Part shown: positions 47,051 to 57,455 of the stretch, in pieces
Numbering within the stretch: position 1 is the first letter of the stretch
How the letters are laid out: each line of letters begins with the position of its first letter
Assembly (NCBI GenBank): GCA_020252645.1
Contig: JADCCN010000012.1
Span: forward strand, 5,001-69,000
Source: Methylobacterium sp.
Lineage (GTDB): Bacteria; Pseudomonadota; Alphaproteobacteria; Rhizobiales; Beijerinckiaceae
DNA: 64,000 bases
Direction of reading: 5' to 3'
Made by a program: the position numbers and the translations under genes
The notes under the pieces: model-generated
Seen by the model: only the letters and a program-made list of their open reading frames with translations
Databases searched by the model: none
What the model was told of the DNA's origin: nothing

Positions 47051-47352
47051 AGGGCGAAGACTCATGAAGGGAGGCGTTTTGACGCGATGTGAATTTGGTG
47101 ATCAGATGTTTTCGTTGGGTGCGCAGGAAATCGTCCGATTTTCAAGCAGCCGACGGAGACATATGGCCCAAATTCACCGCGCCTAAGGTGGTGTTGGGCC
47201 GAAGGTAGTGTTGGGCCGAAGGTGGTGTTTTGGCGCGCAACTTTCTCGCGAAGGCCAGCCTGGCCGGAGAGAACTCCGCCCTCAGCATCCCTTGCGGAGA
47301 TTTTCGCGCCAAAACACCATCAAAATCGCAACCCTTTAGGAGTCTTCGCCCT
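47051..47352. repeat. ~300 bp intergenic nested inverted-repeat element with a 17-bp triplication
   Basis: Outer arms AGGGCGAAGACTC/GAGTCTTCGCCCT; TGAATTTGG/CCAAATTCA; inner arms GGTGTTTTGGCGCG/CGCGCCAAAACACC; GGTGGTGTTGGGCCGAA repeats. Confidence 0.75.
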
Positions 47353-47396
47353 AATCCTTGAAGCATTCCCTTGCCCCTCAGGGCGCGTGAAGCCAT

Positions 47397-48248
47397 ATGC
47401 GATCCATGAATGATTCCTCCACCCTCGTTCGTCGCCAGCCGGGCTCGATCCGCCTGCACGGGCCGGAAGGCTTCGCGGCCATGCGCAAGGCCGGTCGCCT
47501 GACGGCCGAGGCGCTCGACATGCTGGCGCCCCTGGTGCAACCGGGCGTGACCACCGACGCGATCGATCGTGCGGTGTTCGAATTCGCCATGGATCACAAG
47601 GCCTTCCCGGCCACGCTCTATTACCACGGCTATCCGCGTTCCTGCTGCACCAGCATCAACCATGTGGTGTGCCATGGCATCCCCTCGGACAAGCCCCTGC
47701 GCGAGGGCGATATCGTCAACATCGACGTGACGCTCATCGTCGATGGCTGGCATGGGGATGCGAGCCGCATGTATGCCGTGGGCGAAGTTCCGCGGCGCGC
47801 CATGCGCCTTCTCGAGGTCACGCATGAGAGCCTCGAGCGGGGCATGGCGGTCGTGAAGCCCGGCGCAACGCTCGGACATATCGGCGAGGCGATCCAGGCC
47901 TATGCGGAGGGCGAGCGCTGCTCGGTGGTGCGGGATTTCTGTGGCCATGGCCTCGGCCGGCTTTTCCATGACGAGCCGAACATCCTGCATTACGGCCGGG
48001 CCGGCGAAGGCGCGGTGCTGAAGCCCGGCATGTTCTTCACCATCGAGCCGATGATCAATCTCGGGCGCCCGCATGTGAAGATCCTCGCGGATGGCTGGAC
48101 GGCCGTGACGCGTGATCGTTCGCTCTCCGCCCAGTTCGAGCACACCATCGGTGTGACCGAGACGGGCGTCGAGATCTTCACGCGCTCGCCGAAGGGGCTG
48201 GATTTCCCGGCCCAGCCTGTGCCTCCGAGGCCAGCCACCCTGCCCTGA
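47397..48248 (+). CDS. map: Type I methionyl aminopeptidase
   Basis: HGIPSDKPLREGDIVNIDVTLIVDGWHGDASRMY, GHGLGRLFHDEPNILHYG, FFTIEPMINLG. Confidence 0.96.
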   Translation: MRSMNDSSTLVRRQPGSIRLHGPEGFAAMRKAGRLTAEALDMLAPLVQPGVTTDAIDRAVFEFAMDHKAFPATLYYHGYPRSCCTSINHVVCHGIPSDKPLREGDIVNIDVTLIVDGWHGDASRMYAVGEVPRRAMRLLEVTHESLERGMAVVKPGATLGHIGEAIQAYAEGERCSVVRDFCGHGLGRLFHDEPNILHYGRAGEGAVLKPGMFFTIEPMINLGRPHVKILADGWTAVTRDRSLSAQFEHTIGVTETGVEIFTRSPKGLDFPAQPVPPRPATLP

Positions 48249-48254
48249 ACGCGC

Positions 48255-49031
48255 ATGACAGACAGTGCATCCCCTCCCTCACGCCCGAAAGGCAAAGGCC
48301 AACGCAAGAAAGGCCCGGGGGAAACGGTTTCAAGGACGGATCTGCCTGCGGCAGCCGCCGATGTTCCGCATTACCATGGCCATCGCGAACGCCTTCGTGC
48401 GCGCTTTGCCGAAGGGCCGGACCAACTCCCGGATTACGAATTGCTGGAACTCGTGCTGTTCCGCTCCATCCGGCGGGCGGATGTGAAAGGCCTCGCGAAA
48501 GCACTGATCGCGCGCTTTGGCAGCTTTGCAGAGGTGATCGCAGCCACGCCCGAGCACCTCGCCGAGGTGAAGGGAGTGGGGGAGTCCGTCGTGCATGACC
48601 TGAAACTCATGGAGGCCGCCGCACGGCGCATCAGCCAGGGCGCCATTCGCGGCCGGCAGGTGCTTTCATCCTGGGAGGCCGTGCTCGATTACTGCCGCAC
48701 CACGATGGGCTTCGCCGAAATCGAACAGCTTCGCGTGCTCTTCCTCGATAAGAAGAACGGCCTCATCCGCGACGAGATGATGCAGAAGGGCACGGTTGAC
48801 CACACGCCGGTCTATCCGCGCGAGATCATGCGCCGCGCCCTGCAACTCAACGCTTCCGCGATCATCCTCGTGCACAACCACCCCTCCGGCGACACCACGC
48901 CCTCACGCGCGGATATCGAGATGACACGCGAGATCATCGAGCATGCCGAAACGCTGGGCCTGACGGTTCACGACCACCTGATCATCGGCCGGAGAGGCCA
49001 TGCGAGCTTCCGCGCCATGGGCCTTCTGTAA
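48255..49031 (+). CDS. radC: RadC family DNA repair protein (JAB/MPN)
   Basis: FLDKKNGLIRDEMMQKGTVDHTPVYPREIMRRALQLNASAIILVHNHPSGDTTPS. Confidence 0.96.
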   Translation: MTDSASPPSRPKGKGQRKKGPGETVSRTDLPAAAADVPHYHGHRERLRARFAEGPDQLPDYELLELVLFRSIRRADVKGLAKALIARFGSFAEVIAATPEHLAEVKGVGESVVHDLKLMEAAARRISQGAIRGRQVLSSWEAVLDYCRTTMGFAEIEQLRVLFLDKKNGLIRDEMMQKGTVDHTPVYPREIMRRALQLNASAIILVHNHPSGDTTPSRADIEMTREIIEHAETLGLTVHDHLIIGRRGHASFRAMGLL

Positions 49032-49033
49032 AA

Positions 49034-49323
49034 CAGAGCATTTTCCGATCTGATCGAATGGGATCGGATGCTCTAGAGCATGCTGTGAAAAAGTGGAATC
49101 CGGTTTTTCACAAAAAAGCATGCGATAATAATAAGAGAAGAGCATGATGTGCTTCAGTCTGAACACATCATGCTCTAGCTCTTTGTCTGATCGCATTTTC
49201 TTGACGCGAACCGGTTCCCATCCCCGCCTCCGCGGGGACATGCTTCGCTTGAAAATGCTCTCTCTTGATCTTGTCGCATTTTCTTGACGCGAACCGGTTC
49301 CCACTTCGCTTGAAAATGCTCTA
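49034..49323. repeat. Cluster of hairpin elements R7a-c (49034-49075, 49074-49177, 49176-49323)
   Basis: Shared TA junctions; R7b near-identical to R3; R7c has two GCATTTTCTTGACGCGAACCGGTTCCCA... units, one with an inserted CCCCGCCTCCGCGGGG hairpin. Confidence 0.9.
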
Positions 49324-49442
49324 GTCCAAACTTTTCGAACGTTCCGCTTGCAAATGGCGCGCGGCATAACGCGGCGTAAACCTTATTTCGGATAAACAGA
49401 TCTCTGTGCATTTGTAACAGTGGCGTTGCGTTGGTCCACCGG

Positions 49443-51593
49443 ATGGTTGCGAAGAAATCACAGACCGGAAGCCGGCATCCGGTGTCGATTTGGCTTATCC
49501 CGATCGCACTGCTCGTGCTGAGCGTGGTGGGAAGCATCGCTCTTGTTGCCCATTCCGCCGCGACGCGGCAGTTGAGCGTCGAGCTGGAACGCGAAAAACA
49601 CCAGCTCACGCAAAGCTTTCACTATGAGGCCGAAGGATTGCTCGGCGTTCTTTCGCGTGATGAAGGCCTGGGCGATCTCGTCTCCGGGAACCAGACCCGT
49701 GCGGAGCGCGAACGCAGCCTGCAGAACCTGCTGCTCCGGCAGGACCTCGATTACGCCATTCTCGTGAGCCGCCTGGACGGGGTAACGCTGGCGGAAGCCG
49801 GCGAGGCCGATGTCATCCCGCAACGCGCGCGCGCGGCTCTGGATCTCGTCGACAATTCCCGCATGCGCGGCTCGGAAGGCGCCACGATCGGCATCGGCCG
49901 CGATGCGCGCGTGATGCAGGACGGCACCGGATTGCTGACCTTCGCCACCTTGCCCGTGGGGCGCAATTTCGTGCTGATCGCCACCCGGCCGATCAACACG
50001 CTGACCTTGCGCCGCCTCGCGACCATGCTCGCCCTGCCCAACCTCCGTGTCGTTCCCGGGCGTTCCCCGCTCGAAACGAGCCTGCCGATCGCCGGTCAGG
50101 ACGGGCGCGCGGTGATGTCGGTCATCTGGGATCCGGTGCGCGAAGCCGCCGATATCCTGCGCGAACTCGCGCTTTTCGGCTTGATCGGCACCTGCGTGGT
50201 GGCGACCGTCGGCGTGCTGCTCTTCCGGCGCATCCGCCGTAGCACCGAGGAATTGCTGCACCGCGAGGCGCAGGCCAGCCACGAGGCGCGCCATGACGCG
50301 CTCTCGGGCTTGCCGAACCGCACGGCGTTCATCGATGCGCTGAAGGAGAACATGGAGCATCTGCCGCATCTCGATCATTCGCTCGCGGTGCTGCTGCTCG
50401 ATCTCGACAAGTTCAAGGATGTGAACGACACCTATGGCCACGCGGCCGGAGATTGCGTTCTCGTGGAATTCGGCGCGCGCGTGCGCCCGCTCCTGCGCCA
50501 GACCGACGTGCTGGCCCGCCTCGGCGGCGACGAATTCGCCGTCCTGCTTCCGAGCGCTCGCTCTCATCTCGATGCGACGCGCCTCGCGCAGGCCATCCTG
50601 GATGCCACGGGCCGAGCTTTCGTGGTGGACGGGATCGACATCCGTATCGGCGTCACCATCGGTATCGCGATCGGCCCCGGCGACGGCACGGATAGCGCGA
50701 CGCTGCTGCGCGCGGCCGATACCGCTCTTTATCGCGCCAAGAATGATGGCCGGAACCGCTTCAACCTCTACGAACACCGGATGAACGAGCAGGAGCGGAT
50801 GCGCAAGCTTGTGGATGACGAGCTGCGCGGTGCCATCGAGCGCAATGAGCTGACGCTCGTCTACCAGCCGCAGGTGCATGCCGATACAGGCCGAATTGCC
50901 TCGGTCGAGGCGCTCGTGCGCTGGCGTCACCCGGTGCACGGGATGATCCCGCCGACCACGTTCATTGCGGCGGCGGAAGAGCGCGGGCTCATCGTGCCGC
51001 TGGGCGAATGGGTGATGCGGCGCGCCATGCGCGATGCCGCCCGCTGGCCCAAGTTGCGCGTGGGTGTGAATGTCTCGGCCGTGCAGTTCCGGCAGAAGGA
51101 TTTCGTGACTTCGGTGATGCGCGTGCTGAAGGAATGCGCGGTTCAATCGCTCCAGCTCGAACTGGAACTGACCGAGGGCGTGCTTGTCGAGGATGCAGAT
51201 CAGGCCCAGGCGGCGATGATGGAATTGCGCGCGCTCGGCGTGAAGCTCGCGCTCGATGATTTCGGGACAGGTTATTCCTCGCTGATCTATCTGCGGCGCT
51301 TCGCCTTCGACAAGATCAAGATCGACAAGTCCTTCCTCGAGCAGATGGAAGCAACGGGCGAAAGCGCGATCCTCGTGCATTCGGTCGTGCATCTGGGGCG
51401 CGCGCTCGGCCTCGAAGTCACGGCCGAGGGCGTCGAGACGGAGGAACAGCGCCGTTTCCTGCAGGCCGTGGGCTGCCACCTGCTGCAGGGCTACCTGTTC
51501 TCGAAGCCCGTACCCGCCGAGCAGCTCGATGAGTTGCTGCGCAGCGAGGGCGATATCAGCCGCCTGCCCCCGCGCCAGATCGGCGCCGCCTGA
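49443..51593 (+). CDS. Membrane-bound GGDEF-EAL protein (diguanylate cyclase/phosphodiesterase)
   Basis: RLGGDEFAVLLPSA; EALVRWRHPVHGMIPP; DDFGTGYSSLIYLRRF; two TM helices. Confidence 0.95.
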   Translation: MVAKKSQTGSRHPVSIWLIPIALLVLSVVGSIALVAHSAATRQLSVELEREKHQLTQSFHYEAEGLLGVLSRDEGLGDLVSGNQTRAERERSLQNLLLRQDLDYAILVSRLDGVTLAEAGEADVIPQRARAALDLVDNSRMRGSEGATIGIGRDARVMQDGTGLLTFATLPVGRNFVLIATRPINTLTLRRLATMLALPNLRVVPGRSPLETSLPIAGQDGRAVMSVIWDPVREAADILRELALFGLIGTCVVATVGVLLFRRIRRSTEELLHREAQASHEARHDALSGLPNRTAFIDALKENMEHLPHLDHSLAVLLLDLDKFKDVNDTYGHAAGDCVLVEFGARVRPLLRQTDVLARLGGDEFAVLLPSARSHLDATRLAQAILDATGRAFVVDGIDIRIGVTIGIAIGPGDGTDSATLLRAADTALYRAKNDGRNRFNLYEHRMNEQERMRKLVDDELRGAIERNELTLVYQPQVHADTGRIASVEALVRWRHPVHGMIPPTTFIAAAEERGLIVPLGEWVMRRAMRDAARWPKLRVGVNVSAVQFRQKDFVTSVMRVLKECAVQSLQLELELTEGVLVEDADQAQAAMMELRALGVKLALDDFGTGYSSLIYLRRFAFDKIKIDKSFLEQMEATGESAILVHSVVHLGRALGLEVTAEGVETEEQRRFLQAVGCHLLQGYLFSKPVPAEQLDELLRSEGDISRLPPRQIGAA

Positions 51594-51596
51594 ATC

Positions 51597-52199
51597 TCAG
51601 ACGATCAGGAAGATCAGCGATTTCAGGATCGCGATCGTCACGACGATTGTCAGCAGAACCGCGAAGAAGCCCGTCACCGTGCCGAACACGATGAAGAGGC
51701 CGTCGCGTCCCGCAAGGCCAAGGCCCAGCAGGATGACCGCAAGACCCGGCGCGATGCCCCCGAAGAAGGGGATCGGCGCCATCAGGGCTATTGCAAGGAT
51801 GAGCAGCACCCCGCCGATCACCCGCGAGAGGACCGGCGATGTCAATGCCAGCAGCCTTGGCCGCATCGCGCTTTCCACGGTGCGGAGGGTGGGCGTGGCC
51901 CGCTCGACCACCCGCGCAAGATCGCCACGCTTCAGCCGCCGCCGCCCCACCCAGCCCGGCAGCAGCAGGTGATCCTTTCCAATGACCATCTGGAGCGCGA
52001 CGATACCGATGATGAACCCGCAGAGGATGGGCAAGCCAGGAACCGGCAGCAGATTGGGCAAGCCGAACAGCACCAGCACGATGCCAAAGCTGCGTGAACC
52101 CAGCGCGGAAACGATGTCCTCGACGCTGGGTTGCTCGCCCAGAAGGCTGGCATCACCCCTCGGCTGCAGCAGGCCGGCTAGAATTTCGTAGATTCGCAA
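51597..52199 (-). CDS. ExoD family exopolysaccharide biosynthesis protein
   Basis: LGSRSFGIVLVLFGLPNLLPVPGLPILCGFIIGIVALQMVIGKDHLLLPGWV. Confidence 0.85.
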   Translation of the reverse strand: MRIYEILAGLLQPRGDASLLGEQPSVEDIVSALGSRSFGIVLVLFGLPNLLPVPGLPILCGFIIGIVALQMVIGKDHLLLPGWVGRRRLKRGDLARVVERATPTLRTVESAMRPRLLALTSPVLSRVIGGVLLILAIALMAPIPFFGGIAPGLAVILLGLGLAGRDGLFIVFGTVTGFFAVLLTIVVTIAILKSLIFLIV

Positions 52200-52390
52200 G
52201 AACCGCCCCTGCCCCCAGACATGTCCGACCGGACCGGTTTTAGCGAGGGTTTCGGGCGTTGCAAGCCTCGCCTTCCGCCCGCGAGCGCGGCAGAGCGCTC
52301 AGGCCATTCGGGGCAGTATGCCGGAATAGACTTGACGATTGCGTCGAGCTGACGCGTCCTAGGGCCGGGATGGGGCAAGATCGAGTTCGG

Positions 52391-53158
52391 ATGGCAGGTC
52401 TTCTGGCGCTGCTGGTGAAAACCGGCATCCCTTTGGATTCACGAGCGGAAGAGCTGGGTTTCTTCGATGCTCCCCCCAAGGCCAAGCGCCTCGGCGTGGC
52501 CTTCATCAGCACCAGCGCCTCCGATTGGGCCTTCTATCTGACGAGCGGCGCCAAGCTCGCGCCCTTCTCGGGCCTCGACAAGCCGGGTTTCCGCCTCCTT
52601 TACAGCTTCAGCACGAAGTTCCGCGAGCGCGACCCGCTGGTGATCGGCCGGTTCAACCGCTTCGCGGGCGGGCGCATCTTTCTCGGCCATGAGTGGCAGA
52701 TCGGCGCGCTCTCGATCTCGGCCTATGCCGGGCCAAGCCTCAGCCTCCACTCGCCGCGGGAGCGCGCGGTGACGCGCTACGAGGGACGCCTCGGAGCAGC
52801 CGCCATGATCGAGTTCTGGCAGAGCTGGAATAATCACCCCACCCTGCGCGATGGCTTCACCAGCGGCACATTGCTGGTGGATGCCGCGGAAGCCAGCGGC
52901 TTCCTGCGCCTGCGCCACGGATTTTCGACCGGGTGGCGCAATACCACGATCGGGCCGGAGGTTTCCTTCTCTGCCGGCAGGCAACGCAGCGTGGGCGGCG
53001 TGGTCGGTCGCGATTCCTGGCTCAAGATGCGCATGGGCCTCCATGCCAACGGGCTGAGTTTCGGGAGTTTCGGGCTCAACGGCTCGGCGGGCTACGAATG
53101 GCGCCGGAGAGAGCGCTCCTCGGCTTATGCCGAGATCACCGCGCTTTACCATTACTAG
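52391..53158 (+). CDS. BcsS-like / outer-membrane beta-barrel-type protein
   Basis: Alternating beta-strand pattern and BcsS-like layout; start uncertain. Confidence 0.5.
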   Translation: MAGLLALLVKTGIPLDSRAEELGFFDAPPKAKRLGVAFISTSASDWAFYLTSGAKLAPFSGLDKPGFRLLYSFSTKFRERDPLVIGRFNRFAGGRIFLGHEWQIGALSISAYAGPSLSLHSPRERAVTRYEGRLGAAAMIEFWQSWNNHPTLRDGFTSGTLLVDAAEASGFLRLRHGFSTGWRNTTIGPEVSFSAGRQRSVGGVVGRDSWLKMRMGLHANGLSFGSFGLNGSAGYEWRRRERSSAYAEITALYHY

Positions 53159-53260
53159 AGCATGCTGTGTTCAGACGGAAGCACATCATACTCTTATCTT
53201 ATTATTATCGCATGCTTTTTTGTGAAAAACCGGATTCCACTTTTGTGAGAGCATGCTCTT
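53156..53260. repeat. Hairpin element copy R8a
   Basis: Same subtype as R3 (inverted); left TA within the BcsS-like stop codon. Confidence 0.93.
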
Positions 53261-53363
53261 GAGCATGATGTGTTCAGACGGAAGCACATCATGCTCTTAT
53301 CTTATTATTATCGCATGCTTTTTTGTGAAAAACCGGATTCCACTTTTGTGAGAGCATGCTCTA
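53259..53363. repeat. Hairpin element copy R8b
   Basis: Near-identical direct copy of R8a; right TA within the photolyase stop codon. Confidence 0.93.
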
Positions 53364-54896
53364 GCCCCTCCGCGGGGCAACCTTATCCAGAAAGGCCGCG
53401 GCCTCCTGCCTGATCTCCGCGCGACGTTCAGCTGAGAAGCGCCGGAGATTGCGATAGGGCATGGCCATGCGCGGGTTGTTGCCGAGCTTTCCTTCGTTCT
53501 CGATCAGGAAGTTCCAGTAGAGCGGGTTGAACGGGCAGGCCCCGGGACCGGATTTCACAGCCGGATCGTAACGGCAGCCCGCGCAGTAATCCGACATCCG
53601 GTCGATATAGGCCCCGGAGGCGGCATAGGGCTTGGAAGCGAGCAACCCGCCATCGGCGAACATCACCATGCCGTGCACGTTCGGCAGTTCCACCCATTCG
53701 AAGGCATCGGCATAGACCAGCAGATACCATGCCTCGATCTCGCGCGGCACCACCCCGGCGAGCAGCGCGAAATTCCCCGTGACCATCAGCCGCTGGATGT
53801 GATGCGCATAGGCATTGCGCTTCGTGGCCGAGATGCATTCCTTCAGGCAGGCGAGATCGGTCTCGCCCGTCCAGTAGAAATCCGGCAGGGCGCGCCTGGC
53901 GCAAAGCGCGTTGGTTTCGGCATAGCCCGGCATCTCGTTCCAGTAGAGGCCGCGCACGAATTCCCGCCAGCCGATCACCTGCCGAATGAAACCCTCGACG
54001 GCATTGAGCGGCGCGCGCCCCTCGAGATAGGCCCGCTCCGCCGCGCGGCAGAGCTCCATGGGCGTGAGGAGCCCGATATTCAGCGCGGGCGAGAGCAAAG
54101 CATGGTGCAGGAAATCCTCTCCCCGCTTCATCGCATCCTGAAAATCGCCGAAGCCCTCGAGCGCCACCGCGATGAAATGATCCAGCGCCTTGAGCGCCTC
54201 GCCCCGCGTCACCGGCCAGCCGAAGGGCGCAAGATCGCCGAAATGATCGGGGAAATGCCGCTCCACCAGCTCCAGAACCTCGCGCGTGATGGCATCGGGC
54301 CTGAAACGCAAACGCGGCGGCGGATGGTAGCCCGCGGGGAGCCTCTTTCTGTTCTCCGCGTCGAAATTCCATTGCCCGCCCACGGGCGCATCGCCTTCCA
54401 TCAGAAGCCCGGTCTTGCGCCGCATCTCGCGATAGAAGAACTCCATCCGGTAGGTTTTCCGGCCTTTCGCCCAGGCCGCGAATTCATCGCGCGTGGCAAC
54501 GAAGCGATCATCCGCGCGGATTTCCACGGGCGCCGGCATGGTCTCGCGCCATTCGAGCATCATCTGCCACACACGCCATTCGCCGGGCTCGGTGACGATG
54601 ACCCGATCCGGCTCGTGGCGCAGAAGCGCCCGGCGCAACTCGCCCTCGAAAGAGCCGGTATTGCCCTGATCCTCCAGCGTCACATAATCGACCGTGATCC
54701 CCTCGCCGCGCAGCTCTTCCGCAAAATGCCGCATGGCCGAGAAGATCAGCGCGATCTTCTGCTTGTGATGGCGAACGTAAGTCGCTTCGGCGGCGACCTC
54801 GACCATCAGCACCACATCACGCGCCGGCTCGAGATCGGCAAGGCTCGAGATCGACCGGGTAAGCTGGTCGCCGAGCACGAGGCGCAGGATCTTCAT
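53361..54896 (-). CDS. Cryptochrome/photolyase family protein of the iron-sulfur (FeS-BCP/CryPro, PhrB-like) type
   Basis: [15 protein letters not shown]...; [43 protein letters not shown] cysteine cluster. Confidence 0.92.
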   Translation of the reverse strand: MKILRLVLGDQLTRSISSLADLEPARDVVLMVEVAAEATYVRHHKQKIALIFSAMRHFAEELRGEGITVDYVTLEDQGNTGSFEGELRRALLRHEPDRVIVTEPGEWRVWQMMLEWRETMPAPVEIRADDRFVATRDEFAAWAKGRKTYRMEFFYREMRRKTGLLMEGDAPVGGQWNFDAENRKRLPAGYHPPPRLRFRPDAITREVLELVERHFPDHFGDLAPFGWPVTRGEALKALDHFIAVALEGFGDFQDAMKRGEDFLHHALLSPALNIGLLTPMELCRAAERAYLEGRAPLNAVEGFIRQVIGWREFVRGLYWNEMPGYAETNALCARRALPDFYWTGETDLACLKECISATKRNAYAHHIQRLMVTGNFALLAGVVPREIEAWYLLVYADAFEWVELPNVHGMVMFADGGLLASKPYAASGAYIDRMSDYCAGCRYDPAVKSGPGACPFNPLYWNFLIENEGKLGNNPRMAMPYRNLRRFSAERRAEIRQEAAAFLDKVAPRRG

Positions 54897-55039
54897 GCGT
54901 TTTTCCGCTTTCTTGCGTCCATGCGGCAGCGGTCGGAGCAGAATTTCACCTCATGCCACAGCTTTTCCCACTTTTTCCGCCAGGTGAACGGGCGGCCGCA
55001 GGCGAGGCAGGGCTTTTCGGGCAGGTTCTGCTTCTTCAC
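54893..55039 (-). CDS. DUF2256 small zinc-ribbon-like protein, missed by the ORF track
   Basis: [48 protein letters not shown]; stop overlaps the photolyase ATG (ATGA); alternative TTG start at 55051. Confidence 0.85.
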   Translation of the reverse strand: MKKQNLPEKPCLACGRPFTWRKKWEKLWHEVKFCSDRCRMDARKRKNA

Positions 55040-55068
55040 GCCGCGCGGCAAGACAGGCTCCTCACAAC

Positions 55069-55800
55069 TCAGCCCTTCGTGCGCAGCGTCGAGCGGCCGC
55101 CATCGACCGCGAAGACCTGCCCCGTGATCCAGCCGGACTGACCACCCGCGAGAAAAGCCGCAAGTCCGGCAACATCATCCGCCTCGCCCAGACGCTGCAG
55201 CGCATGCATCTCGCCGATGGCCTTCGCCATGGCCTCGTTGCCGGTCAGCGCCTTGGCGAGCGGCGTCCTCGTGAGCGAGGGCGCGATGGCATTCACACGC
55301 ACCTTGGGGGCGAGTTCAGCGCCCAGCGCCTTCACAAGGCCCTCCACTGCGCCCTTCGCCATGGAAACCGAGGCATGCGCCGTGAAGCCCTGCGCCACGG
55401 CAACCGTGGAAAAAAGCACCACCGAACCCGTGGCATCCGCCGCCTTCAGCGCCGGCAAGGCCGCCTGCACCGCAAGGGCGGCGCCGAGGGCATTGACCTG
55501 AAAATCAAGCGTGAAATCCGCTGCCGTCAGCCGCTGCACGGGCTTCAGATTGATGGTGCCGACCGCATAGACCAGGGCATCGAGGCTCGAAAATCCGCTC
55601 TCGGCCATCACCCGGGCGAAGAGGCCGGGCTCCGTCACGTCGCCGGCCGTGAATGTCGCGCCGAGAGGTTCGGCGACGCCTGCGAGCCTGCCCGCATCGC
55701 GCCCCACGAGATGCAGGCGAAAGCCTTGCGCGCAAAGCTGCTTCGCCGTCGCAGCACCGATCCCGCCCGCGCCGCCATAGATCAAGGCTGTTCTGGTCAT
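55069..55800 (-). CDS. SDR family oxidoreductase
   Basis: [32 protein letters not shown]; atypical active-site region ([10 protein letters not shown]). Confidence 0.88.
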   Translation of the reverse strand: MTRTALIYGGAGGIGAATAKQLCAQGFRLHLVGRDAGRLAGVAEPLGATFTAGDVTEPGLFARVMAESGFSSLDALVYAVGTINLKPVQRLTAADFTLDFQVNALGAALAVQAALPALKAADATGSVVLFSTVAVAQGFTAHASVSMAKGAVEGLVKALGAELAPKVRVNAIAPSLTRTPLAKALTGNEAMAKAIGEMHALQRLGEADDVAGLAAFLAGGQSGWITGQVFAVDGGRSTLRTKG

Positions 55801-55842
55801 GAAAATCCCGTCCGTCACCGGGTCAACGCGCCCGCCCAACCC

Positions 55843-56444
55843 TTACGTGCGAGCAAGCGCGTTCGGACCAGCGGCGCGCGCAAGATCAGCGCGCGTATCG
55901 ATATCGGCGAGGCTGCCGGGATCATCGACCGGCACGAGGGCGATATCGCCCCGCGCCTGCAGGAGCTTTCGCGCGCCCTGATCGCCGGAGAGGGCCGCGA
56001 GTTCCGGGAAAACCTTGCGCATCAGAAGCACCGGATGCGCCCAATCCCTGCCGAAAACCGGCACGAAAGCGGCCATTTCCGGTGCGGCTTGCGCGGCTTT
56101 CTCGAGAGCCTGAAGCGTGTCGCGGGTTATCAGCGGCATGTCGCCCAGCAGGATGAACGCGCCGTCGATCCCTGGTGGAAGCGCTGCGATCCCCGCCTTC
56201 AGCGAGGTCGAAAGGCCATCTGCGAAATCCGGGTTATGCGCGGTGCGGATGCCCGCCGAATGCGCGAGCGCTTCTATTCTTCCGCGCTCGGCCCCCGTGA
56301 CAACCAGGCGATCCCCGAACGGATAATCCCGCGCCCGTTCAAGCACATGCACGAGGACTGGCCTGCCCCTGAAATCCGTCAGAAGCTTGTGTCCATCCTC
56401 GAAACGGGAGGATCGACCGGCCGCGAGGATGATGGCGCCGAGCC

Positions 56445-56448
<4 letters not shown>
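55843..56448 (-). CDS. MocA/MobA-type nucleotidyltransferase (molybdenum cofactor cytidylyl/guanylyltransferase family)
   Basis: VRLGAIILAAGRSSRFEDGHKLLTDFRGRPVL...FILLGDMPLI; GTG start overlaps the preceding gene stop. Confidence 0.88.

Positions 56449-57451
<1,003 letters not shown>

Positions 57452-57455
<4 letters not shown>

Noticed and set aside
47142-48143. 333 aa minus-strand ORF over map
   Set aside because: Antisense to a well-supported methionyl aminopeptidase
49458-51479. 673 aa minus-strand ORF
   Set aside because: Antisense shadow of the GGDEF-EAL gene, which has intact catalytic motifs
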